In this document: piece after piece, positions 1 to 7,273 of the stretch
Layout: the number at the start of each line of letters is the position of its first letter
Numbering within the stretch: position 1 is the first letter of the stretch
Origin: Myxococcota bacterium
GTDB lineage: Bacteria; Myxococcota_C; UBA6777
Assembly (NCBI GenBank): GCA_963169055.1
Contig: CAUJFU010000302.1
Coordinates: forward strand, 1 to 17,747
Direction of reading: 5' to 3'
DNA: 17,747 bases
Notes under the pieces: generated by a model
Database searches by the model: none
What the model saw: the letters and a program-made list of their open reading frames with translations, nothing else
Told to the model about the DNA's origin: nothing
Translations under genes and position numbers: made by a program

Positions 1-1967
1 ACGGGGGTGACAGCGGTTCCGTTGACGGTGACGATCGGAGCAAGGCCAAAGTCCGCACCGATGAGGGTGGCTTTGGCGGGCGGAGTGCCAGCAAAGACGC
101 CGAGATCAACGCGGGAGATCTTGGGTTTGTCTTCGTCGATGGCTTGGATTTCGACAGGATCGCTTTTGCGACCGCAGGATGCGGAAAGTTCGAAGGTGAG
201 TTTGCCGGCTTGTGTGACGCTGGTGGTGTCGATCTCAAGCTCGTAGGAGACGGAGTTGAAGGCTTTGGTCACTTTGCCTGTAAAGCCGGTTGCGATGACG
301 CTTGCGGATTTGTCAAGGTGAAGTCCTGTGACGTAGACTTTGGTTTTTCCGCCGTAGAAGAACTTGTTGGGCAAGATGCTGAGGACTTCGGGTTTTCCGG
401 GGGGTGGTGTCACCCAGAAGCTTAGAGGCTTGCTTGCGGGTGTATCGGGGTTTTTGACGATCACGTCGTAAGCCCCGACGGGGACTTTGGTGAAGTCGAA
501 TTCAAGTTTGACTTCGGCAAGCGAGATCACATCGATCTTGACGGCAGGGAACTTTTTGGAGGGGTCGGTTTTGTCAACCAGCTCGGCAGAAAGGCCCTGT
601 TGGAAGTTGTTTCCGCGAACGGTAATGGTTTCTTTTTGGCAATCGTTTCCTGCGCGATCGAGCGACAGATCCGTGAGGATGGCTTGGACGCCCGAGACAA
701 CCACCTTGAGCGCGGGGCTTTCTTTTGCATCGGGGTTGATGACTTTGACGTCGTATTCGCCCGGTGCTGGGGCCGTAAGCGCAGCGTTGAGTTTGGTTGC
801 GGATTCAAAAAAGGTGGTGAGGTCTTTGTTGTTGAAAACGACCTTGGCACCGTCAATGAAGTTGGTTCCCTCGACCACAAGGCGCAGGGACTGGCCGGTG
901 ATCAACAGTTCGGGAGAGAGTTTGGTGATGGTTGGGGTGCCGCCTTCGACGACTTCAAAGTCAAGGGCGTTGGAGGTTTTGTTGTCGGGATTGGTGATTT
1001 CGATCTTGTATTTCCCGACAGGAATGGTGGTGAGATCGAAGGTTGCGACCAGTTGATCGGGGCTTTTGAACTCATAGCCCGCAACTTCTTTTTTGTCGAA
1101 GAGCAGTTTGAGACCAAAGAGGAAGTTCTTTCCGGCGATCTGGACGCGGGCTTTGGTTTTGGTGGCACCCGCAGCAGGGTTGAGGCTGCTGATCACAGGG
1201 GTGGGGTTGTTGATGACGGCTTCGACAAAAACGGTGGCGCTTGCGGAGAGCGAGCCATCGCTGACGGTCAAGCGGAGGCCGTAGCTGCCGATTTTGTCGG
1301 GCGTAATGGAGGGCTTTTCGACTTTGGAGTCGGAGAGGTTGGCGCTACTGCCATCGGGCTTTTTGAAGACTTCCCATGTGTACGTGAGTTTGTCGCCCGT
1401 ATCAGGGTCCGAGCTCTTGGAGCCATCGAGATCGACCTTGTTTCCGACTTCAACGCGGACATTTTGGCCGGCGTTGGCAACGGGGGGGCGGTTGGCGGAG
1501 GCGACGTTGACGGTGACTTCGTCAGGATCGCTGGCTTTACCGTCGTTGACGATCAAAGTGGCGACATAGACGCCGACTTTGTCGGGGGTGAACTTGGGAC
1601 CTGCTTGATCAGCCCCGTTGAGGCTGGCTGTGCTGCCTTCGGGTTTGGTTTTGAGATCCCATTTGTAGGTGAGTGCCTTGCCTTCGATGCTTTTGCTGCC
1701 GGAGCCATCGAGCGCTACTTCTTCGCCAACTTTGACACTGCGATCGTTGCCAGCGTTGGCGGTGGGTTTGCGGGTATCGTTCGGCAATCGCGCATCTGCG
1801 CACTTGCCGCTGTTGCAGATCAGACCGCTGTTGCAGTCTTGGTTGGTTTTGCAATCTTCGCCCTTGTTTTTGGGGGCGGGTGGTCCACAAGCGGAAGTGA
1901 CAACACTTACGCCTACAGACAGGCACAGTGCGAAAACCATCCACAGATTTGTTCTTCGCATATTCAC
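1..1967 (-). CDS. PKD/IPT-domain surface lipoprotein, C-terminus beyond the window
   Basis: The reading frame is open for 655 codons from a GTG at 1967 to the left edge, so the C-terminus is missing. GTG was chosen because AGGAGG (1974-1979) sits 6 bases upstream; ATG at 1961 is the alternative. Residues 1-27 form a signal peptide ending in T-S-A-C, a weak lipobox with Cys27 as the likely lipidated residue. C39, C45, C51 and C56 form a small four-Cys motif. Residues about 65-155 and 160-250 are two PKD-like domains (NAG...V..G..V.LDGS..S, then YTW). From about 253 onward there are IPT/TIG Ig-like repeats with the typical 'ITNPD' strand ends. Such proteins are exported, lipid-anchored and extended, and usually serve adhesion or surface binding; the ligand is unknown. 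It is a paralogue of the gene just upstream (2109-6425), collinear over the whole visible length. Family call is firm, biological role is not. Confidence 0.88.
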   Translation of the reverse strand, partial: MNMRRTNLWMVFALCLSVGVSVVTSACGPPAPKNKGEDCKTNQDCNSGLICNSGKCADARLPNDTRKPTANAGNDRSVKVGEEVALDGSGSKSIEGKALTYKWDLKTKPEGSTASLNGADQAGPKFTPDKVGVYVATLIVNDGKASDPDEVTVNVASANRPPVANAGQNVRVEVGNKVDLDGSKSSDPDTGDKLTYTWEVFKKPDGSSANLSDSKVEKPSITPDKIGSYGLRLTVSDGSLSASATVFVEAVINNPTPVISSLNPAAGATKTKARVQIAGKNFLFGLKLLFDKKEVAGYEFKSPDQLVATFDLTTIPVGKYKIEITNPDNKTSNALDFEVVEGGTPTITKLSPELLITGQSLRLVVEGTNFIDGAKVVFNNKDLTTFFESATKLNAALTAPAPGEYDVKVINPDAKESPALKVVVSGVQAILTDLSLDRAGNDCQKETITVRGNNFQQGLSAELVDKTDPSKKFPAVKIDVISLAEVKLEFDFTKVPVGAYDVIVKNPDTPASKPLSFWVTPPPGKPEVLSILPNKFFYGGKTKVYVTGLHLDKSASVIATGFTGKVTKAFNSVSYELEIDTTSVTQAGKLTFELSASCGRKSDPVEIQAIDEDKPKISRVDLGVFAGTPPAKATLIGADFGLAPIVTVNGTAVTP

Positions 1968-1973
1968 GGAAAC

Positions 1974-1979
1974 CCTCCT
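1974..1979 (-). promoter_or_regulatory. Shine-Dalgarno deciding the GTG start at 1967
   Basis: The minus strand reads AGGAGG six bases before GTG. The same layout occurs before the paralogue at 6425 (AAGGAG, 7 bases, GTG AA), which supports GTG rather than the internal ATG at 1961. Confidence 0.7.
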
Positions 1980-2027
1980 ATGTATCGAACGGAGCGTTGA
2001 CATAACAAATGAATGAGTAGGAGAACG

Positions 2028-2065
2028 CCACCGAAGATTCCCCGATATCGGGGGATCTTCGGTGG
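2028..2065 (-). terminator. Long palindrome, probable terminator of the 1438-aa lipoprotein gene
   Basis: The 38 bases form a 19-bp inverted repeat with no spacer and one T-G wobble, centred on GATATC. As RNA it folds into a long hairpin about 45 bases after the stop codon at 2109. The run after the stem on the minus strand is pyrimidine-rich (CGTTCTCCTACTC) but not a clean U tract, so termination may be partial or the element may act in both directions or stabilise the mRNA end. Confidence 0.55.
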
Positions 2066-2069
2066 AAGG

Positions 2070-2131
2070 CGAACCGATCACTCGACGAGAAGTTCCAAGT
2101 CGAACCGATCACTCAACAAGAAGTTCCAAGT
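2070..2131 (-). repeat. 31-bp tandem duplication of the 3' end of the lipoprotein gene
   Basis: Two abutting 31-base copies (2070-2100 and 2101-2131) differ at two positions. The copy 2101-2131 holds the last codons and TGA stop of the 1438-aa lipoprotein. The second copy lies downstream of that stop and can be read as the same ending (E-L-L-V-E-stop). Both differences fall at third codon positions and are synonymous (CTT/CTC, GTT/GTC). Confidence 0.85.
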
Positions 2132-5100
2132 CGAAGGACTTGAGTTTGCCCGAAGCATTTTGGATGCTGAGCGGATAGCTGCCAGCGGCCACGCTGCTGA
2201 GATCAAGCTCAACAAACACGAGTTGGCTGCTGTAGAAGATGACGTTCAGTTGCTGCCCGTTGAAGTTGACTTTGTAATCTTCGCGGAAGCCCTCGCCAGC
2301 GATGGCAAGACGCATCTTGTTGTTGAGGCTGGCGAGAGAAGTTTTGCTAACGCTCGCAGGGATGAGCGTTTGGAAGCGCGGTGCAGCGTTGGGGTGGATG
2401 CCGGTACGCACAACGTTAACGAGGATGGTGTTGGAACGGCGGCCTTTGGATTCGATCCACACAGGGTACGTACCATCGGGCAGATCCGCACCATTAAAGT
2501 CTACCTGTAGGTAGTCATAGGTGCTGCCGGCGTAGTCGTAGGTGATCTTTTGGGGGAGTCCAGCGAGCAAGACTTTGTCGTCTTTGGTGAGGTTTTTGCC
2601 GTAGACATAGAAGTTGCTGTTGGCACCGGGTCGGATGGTGTTGGTGTAATAATGGCCGGTTGAAGTACTCGTGGTGACCATCGTGATGCGGATGCCTTCG
2701 CCGTTGGTGACGGTGAGGAAGCGGGGGGCGCTTTGTGTTCCATCGGGATTTTTGAGGACAACAGGCACGATGCCGGGTTCGGCGAAGTTGACTTTTTCCA
2801 GCTCAAAGTAGGTGTAGCCGAGGAAAGAGGTTTCGGTTTTGGAGATCTTCATGGGCTGACCACCGACCCATATCTCTCCCGCAGCACCGAGTCCACCGCC
2901 GAGATCAAAGCCTGTTGCGACGACGCGCATCACGCTGTCTTTGCCGACCAGCGGGGAGTTTGCATCGCTGGCGGAAGTAGAGCCGTACATCGAGACGATG
3001 CCAAGTTCTTCGGTTCCCCACTGGCCGGGTCCGATCACGCGCATCTTGATGGTGTTGCTCTTTGTTCCTGCGGCGCTTTCGAGCTGAACAGGCGCAAGGC
3101 CGGGGGTCAGTTGCTTAAAGTTGCTATTGCTCCACGAACTCGACTGGAGTTGGTAAGGTGTTTTGCTCGAAGTACTGAAACTGAGGTCGGACGTTCCGCT
3201 CTTGATGGGGTTTCCTGCGCCATCGAGGATCTTGTGAGTGGTGGCGAAGTCGTAGCCCCAAAGATAGAAGGTCAAACTGGTCAGATCGATGGGGATGATC
3301 ATCGATTCGAGCCAGAGGACGCGGACGCGCTGTTGGGTGTTGATATCGAGGATGGTGGTGTTGGATCGGCCTTTGTCGTTGGTGACCTCAACAGGAAGTT
3401 CAAGACGGGTGTTGGTGCCAAGGGTGATCGGGTAGTCTTTGACGTCGATCACGTTGGCGGTCGCAGTGACCGTCACACCCGCAAGTGTGGAGATATCGAC
3501 GTTGTTGATGTAGACTTTGGTTTTGGTGGTAGAGAAGTTGATGCCGTGGATCTTGAAGGTGATCTTGGCGGGTGGTGTGGCTTGGACGACCACGAGGGTT
3601 GCGGGGGTGACAGGCTGGATGCCCTGAATGGCCGGTGCATAGGGCGGTTCCGTCGCGGGGCCTGCGCTTCCTGTGGGAGCGCCGGGGGCGGTGCCAACGG
3701 CCCATGTCCACGAAACTCGGTTTGTCGAACAAAGGCGTGTGCCACCGACCTCTCGGCATCCTTCGATCTCATAGATCTGCCCTGGAACCAATGCTGTGGG
3801 CAGTTTGGTATCATTGTCTCGAAAGTAATAACATCCCGCATAGTCTCCAGAAGAGCTGTAGAAGAAGGATATCTGATCGTCGTAAGTGGTTTCAGCAACG
3901 AAGGTATTGTTTTGGTAAAAGCGCAACGTCGGGTTTTGGCTGGAGGTAGAGGTGCTGATAAAGTTCTCACCACACCCATAGACACGGTTAGAGGTGGATT
4001 CTGCGATCATAAAAACGCTGTCGATCTTGAGTTGGATGGTCGCGCCCGCTGCGGCTTTGTTGGTCCATGGCGTAGTTGACGAACAGATGTCGGCACCACC
4101 GACTTTTCGGCAGACACGCAGATCGTAGATCTCGCCTGCGGTGAGTCCTGTAAAGCCGCTTCGGCTCGCTGAAATACAACGGCCAGCGAAGCCATGCACG
4201 TTTGCCGCAGACTTTTTGATGACAGAAGTTCCGGCCTTTAAAAGTTCGATCTCAGGGGCTGGATCAGGGCTGATGTTTTGGAGATTTTGGCCGCATACGC
4301 GGATGAAATATTCCTCGTCGGAAGACGCGGAAGAGATGGTCATGTACTCGTCGACTTCAAAGGAGGCTTCGTTGGAAGCCTTTGCACCGGGGTTTGTGAC
4401 GATCAACTTGTAGGTTTTTTTGGTGGTATAACTCGTGCCGCTGATGGTGATCAGGCCGCTGTTGACGTAGGTGGGGGTTGCAACGGCGGTTCCGTCGACG
4501 GAGACGGTGGCGTTTGGATGGAAGCCTTCGCCGATGATCGAGATGTTCGGAGCTGCCGGCGGAACGGGTGAAGGAGCGATGCCCGAGATCTTGGGAGTGG
4601 GGATCTCGACGGCTTCGATTTCTTCTTTGTTGCTGGCTTTTTTGCAGAGGCCGACAGCGGTCAGTTCGAGTTTTTTGGTGGCCGTAAGTGCCGAACCATC
4701 GACTTCGACGCTGTAGAGCGTGTCGTTGAGCTTGGTGAGCGCCACAGGTTTGCCGTCCAAAGAAACGGAAGCGCCTTCAAGATACATGGCGACGACGTAG
4801 CCTTGGACTTTGGAGCCGATGAACATCCGACGCGGAGCGATCGAAAGAAGGGCAGGCGTGGGGGTGGTTTCGGTGACGGTAAAGCCGATCTCTGCGGGAG
4901 TTTTGGTTCCCACGTTGGTGACTTGGAGTTTGTACGTGCTGGCCGCGAGTTTGGTAAAGTCGAATTCAGCGCGAACTTGGGTCATCGAAAGATAAGTGAG
5001 TTTGACGGGAGCAAAGATCTTTGTGGCGTCGGTGGCATCGACGAGTTCGACCTTAACACCCGAGAGCATATTGCGCCCGTTGATGACGATGGTTTCGCTG

Positions 5101-6425
5101 GCGCAGTCTTTTCCGATGCGATTGAAGGAGATCCCGTCGATCAGGGCGCTTACGGAAGAAACGCGGAACTTGTAGGCATCGGAGGCTTTGCCGTCGGGGT
5201 TGGTGACGATCACGTCGTATTCACCGTCGTTCGGGACGGTCAAGACGCCCGAGACTTTTTGATCAGATTCGTACTCGGTTTTGAGGTCTTTGCCATCGAA
5301 CTTGATCACCGCACCGCGCACAAAGTTTTTGCCTTGAACGGTGAGGTTGACGATCTGGCCTGCGATCACAAGAGCAGGGCCGACATAGGTGATCTCAGGT
5401 TTTTGGCCTTCAACGATATTGAATTCGAGTTCGCTGGTGGCTTTGCCATCGGGGTTCGTCACTTTGACCTTGGCCTTTTTGGCGGTCTTTCCGGCGAGAT
5501 CGATGGTTGCACGCAAACGCGTTGTGCTGACGTATTCGACACCTGCGAGATCAGCACCGTCAAAGTTGACTTTGGCTCCGTAGAGGAAGCCCGTTCCATC
5601 AAAGTCGACGGTGAGTTTTGCGCCGATCGCCCCAGAGTTCGGAGTGAGCGTGGTCAAGGTTGGAGCAGGGGCTTCTTTGGTTGCTGTGATGTAAGCGAGA
5701 GCGACGCCTTCTCCGCCTTTTCCGTCGGTCACCTTGAGTTCAACGGCGTAGAGTCCGCCTTCGTCGGGTGTAAAGGAGGCTTTGCTTTTGTCTACATCTT
5801 GGAGGGTGGATTTGCTGTTGTCGGGCTTAAAGCGGAAGCTCCAAGCGTAGGTGAGGGTGTCTTTGTCGGCGTCGCTGCTGGTGGAGCCATCGAGCGCCAC
5901 AGCATCGCCCGCTTTGACGGTGGCTTCGGCGGGTGTGATCTTGGCTTCGGGGGGGGCGTTGTCTTGGAAGGCTTCGAGTGTCACTTCGACAGCGTCGCCT
6001 TGAAGGGTGTCATCCGCGACTTTCAAGGAGATCTTGTAAGGGCCTGCGACATCGGGCTTGATCGTCACTTGAGAAGCCGCCGTGTCGGAGAGGCTGGCGG
6101 TGCTGCCATCGGGTTTGGTGGCAAGACTCCAAGTGTACTTGGGTTTGGGGGAGGTGCTGTAGAAAAGGCTGCTTGTTGCGCTAAGGGTGGCATTTTCGCC
6201 GACCTTGACGCGCAACGCACCCGTGATCTTGCCTTCGGGTTTTTTGCCTTCGGGCTTGACTTCGGCCTTTTGGCATTTCTCTTGGATACAAACGAGGGCC
6301 TCGACGCAGTCAAAGTTCGTCTTGCAGGCTTCACCTTCGTTTTTCTTGGGGGGATTACAAGCGGCAAGCCATGCGGTGAGCATGACAGTTGCCGATAGAA
6401 GAGACCAGGATTTACGCCACTTCAC
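2109..6425 (-). CDS. Giant PKD/IPT-domain surface lipoprotein with duplicated four-Cys module
   Basis: 1438 aa from GTG at 6425, with AAGGAG (6433-6438) 7 bases upstream. The signal peptide ends in a canonical lipobox L-A-A-C, so Cys23 is the likely lipid anchor. C34, C40, C46 and C51 form the same small knot as in the paralogue. Two PKD-like domains (about 66-152 and 157-249) are followed by IPT/TIG repeats at roughly 253-337, 343-423, 427-518, 522-606 and 610-692. Residues about 694-908 hold two copies of an unfamiliar four-Cys module, and further Ig-like repeats run from about 930 to the end. The protein is expected on the cell surface or in the periplasm, anchored by lipid; no catalytic motif is visible. 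Adhesion, substrate binding or matrix roles are typical for this architecture but are inference. The neighbouring gene 1-1967 is its paralogue on the same strand, 141 bases downstream. Confidence 0.9.
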   Translation of the reverse strand: MKWRKSWSLLSATVMLTAWLAACNPPKKNEGEACKTNFDCVEALVCIQEKCQKAEVKPEGKKPEGKITGALRVKVGENATLSATSSLFYSTSPKPKYTWSLATKPDGSTASLSDTAASQVTIKPDVAGPYKISLKVADDTLQGDAVEVTLEAFQDNAPPEAKITPAEATVKAGDAVALDGSTSSDADKDTLTYAWSFRFKPDNSKSTLQDVDKSKASFTPDEGGLYAVELKVTDGKGGEGVALAYITATKEAPAPTLTTLTPNSGAIGAKLTVDFDGTGFLYGAKVNFDGADLAGVEYVSTTRLRATIDLAGKTAKKAKVKVTNPDGKATSELEFNIVEGQKPEITYVGPALVIAGQIVNLTVQGKNFVRGAVIKFDGKDLKTEYESDQKVSGVLTVPNDGEYDVIVTNPDGKASDAYKFRVSSVSALIDGISFNRIGKDCASETIVINGRNMLSGVKVELVDATDATKIFAPVKLTYLSMTQVRAEFDFTKLAASTYKLQVTNVGTKTPAEIGFTVTETTPTPALLSIAPRRMFIGSKVQGYVVAMYLEGASVSLDGKPVALTKLNDTLYSVEVDGSALTATKKLELTAVGLCKKASNKEEIEAVEIPTPKISGIAPSPVPPAAPNISIIGEGFHPNATVSVDGTAVATPTYVNSGLITISGTSYTTKKTYKLIVTNPGAKASNEASFEVDEYMTISSASSDEEYFIRVCGQNLQNISPDPAPEIELLKAGTSVIKKSAANVHGFAGRCISASRSGFTGLTAGEIYDLRVCRKVGGADICSSTTPWTNKAAAGATIQLKIDSVFMIAESTSNRVYGCGENFISTSTSSQNPTLRFYQNNTFVAETTYDDQISFFYSSSGDYAGCYYFRDNDTKLPTALVPGQIYEIEGCREVGGTRLCSTNRVSWTWAVGTAPGAPTGSAGPATEPPYAPAIQGIQPVTPATLVVVQATPPAKITFKIHGINFSTTKTKVYINNVDISTLAGVTVTATANVIDVKDYPITLGTNTRLELPVEVTNDKGRSNTTILDINTQQRVRVLWLESMIIPIDLTSLTFYLWGYDFATTHKILDGAGNPIKSGTSDLSFSTSSKTPYQLQSSSWSNSNFKQLTPGLAPVQLESAAGTKSNTIKMRVIGPGQWGTEELGIVSMYGSTSASDANSPLVGKDSVMRVVATGFDLGGGLGAAGEIWVGGQPMKISKTETSFLGYTYFELEKVNFAEPGIVPVVLKNPDGTQSAPRFLTVTNGEGIRITMVTTSTSTGHYYTNTIRPGANSNFYVYGKNLTKDDKVLLAGLPQKITYDYAGSTYDYLQVDFNGADLPDGTYPVWIESKGRRSNTILVNVVRTGIHPNAAPRFQTLIPASVSKTSLASLNNKMRLAIAGEGFREDYKVNFNGQQLNVIFYSSQLVFVELDLSSVAAGSYPLSIQNASGKLKSFDLELLVE
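3702..4346 (-). other. Internal duplication: two four-Cys modules inside the lipoprotein
   Basis: Module A spans about residues 694-798 (C711, C750, C772, C781) and module B about 799-908 (C818, C865, C890, C899). Both carry C-R-x-V-G-G-x-x-x-C, preceded by a G-[EQ]-I-Y-[DE] strand and followed by a W-T pair. The Cys order is kept while loops differ in length. The block is flanked by ordinary IPT repeats, and the visible part of the paralogue has no counterpart. Codons here look less G/C-ending (more TAT, GAT, CGA, ACA) than in the flanks. I do not recognise the family. Confidence 0.75.
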
Positions 6426-7181
6426 GCGGAAACTCCTTTCTGGCTCAACAACGTTCGTGTCTTTGTCGCGTACTTACGGGGCTTTTTGTCGGATGACAAA
6501 GGCCCGATTAGTCGCAAACAAGACGTGGGTGGATATAGAACACTTCGGTGTGCCATCTTGCAGCACAAAGAGAGAGTAAGCTGTTGGACGTTTTTCTGTG
6601 GGGAGAGCGATCTTCCCCCCACAAGGGAGAGCGGGGTCGGGATGAACGCAGGCGAGAGAAACAAACCCATGAATCGATTATCAAACCACCAAAAACACAT
6701 CAACACCGCAATCCCTCAATTTACAAAAGATGCACATACCTCTCAAAAGGCGCGGCGAAACTGCCTCTTTGTGGGGAGGATGGGCCATCTTGCAACACCT
6801 CGGTCCACAAAGAAAGTTCTTTGCATACCACGCGATCTTTTTGCAAAGCAAGGCCCCTTACGTCACAGAATCGACACTTTCACACCAGCAGGATTCTTTT
6901 CGGTCTGCGCTAGGGGGCAAGAAAGCTCTTCGGGCGAAGGTGTCAAACAAGCGACAGGAACACGAACTGCCCGTCAAGCCGCAACAGAACCCAGATATGG
7001 TCTGTTGGTTTGGGATGCTAGACTTGCTGAAGTGGGGGTTGGTCTCACCTCGTGGGGGGGAGTTGTACCGAACAGAGCACCGACGAAAGCAGCGTCTTGC
7101 GGAGGATGGCGTGGTTTTTCCCGTGTATCGGGTGGTTTGGAAGAAGAGGATGGGGAGCGATTCGAGGCATGAAATGACCCG
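6426..7181. other. Divergent intergenic region without a convincing gene
   Basis: About 850 bases separate the leftward lipoprotein genes from gyrA. Several overlapping open frames exist on both strands, but none has a Shine-Dalgarno, a recognisable domain or a believable amino-acid pattern. Visible structure is a hairpin near the lipoprotein start (6479-6505), a GC-rich inverted repeat (6598-6603 with 6617-6622), a 12-base match (CCATCTTGCARC, one variable base) at about 6553 and 6784, each followed by ACAAAGARAG, and the 11-mer TGTACCGAACA near 7064 that recurs at the gyrA start near 7264. It may hold regulatory sequence or a decayed gene. Confidence 0.5.
6479..6505 (-). promoter_or_regulatory. 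Hairpin and possible promoter upstream of the lipoprotein gene
   Basis: TTTGTC (6485-6490) pairs with GACAAA (6495-6500) around a four-base loop, and GGGC/GCCC extend the stem outward across a small internal loop. On the minus strand the same stretch contains a possible promoter, TTGTCA-N17-TAAGTA, ending about 45 bases before the GTG. The two readings overlap and cannot both apply to one transcript; either is tentative. Confidence 0.3.
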
Positions 7182-7210
7182 TTGCGCTTGCAAGGGATCG
7201 CTGCTATGCA
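7182..7210 (+). promoter_or_regulatory. Predicted sigma-70-type promoter of gyrA
   Basis: TTGCGC (7182-7187), a 17-base spacer and TATGCA (7205-7210), with an upstream TG (7202-7203) that fits an extended -10. Transcription would start near 7217, giving a leader of about 57 bases. Confidence 0.5.
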
Positions 7211-7215
7211 AGAGG

Positions 7216-7242
7216 GCTTCTTGCGCCTTGGGTGCAAGAAGC
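7216..7242 (+). promoter_or_regulatory. 12-bp stem-loop at the predicted 5' end of gyrA mRNA
   Basis: Bases 7216-7227 pair with 7231-7242 around a three-base loop, with one G-T wobble. No U tract follows, so it is not a standard terminator. Its position at the predicted transcription start suggests a 5' stabilising or regulatory stem. Confidence 0.55.
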
Positions 7243-7273
7243 AAGGCACACAGAGAAAGGACCTGTACCGAAC

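Noticed and set aside
600-2000. 466-codon plus-strand open frame antisense to the first lipoprotein gene
   Set aside because: The minus-strand frame has lipobox, PKD and IPT domains; the plus frame is a Gly/Phe/Asp-rich shadow without start signal.
2733-4079. 448-codon plus-strand open frame
   Set aside because: Antisense shadow of the 1438-aa lipoprotein, no recognisable domain and no Shine-Dalgarno.
4803-6398. 531-codon plus-strand open frame
   Set aside because: Same shadow effect of skewed codon use in the lipoprotein gene; composition is Gly/Phe/Asp-rich and unlike a real protein.
6486-7172. 228-codon plus-strand open frame in the divergent region
   Set aside because: Starts at TTG without Shine-Dalgarno, overlaps other frames of similar size, and shows no domain, hydrophobic or codon pattern.
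7232-7273. Upstream in-frame GTG start for GyrA
   Set aside because: It lies in the 5' hairpin, adds 14 residues not found in GyrA proteins, and lacks a Shine-Dalgarno.
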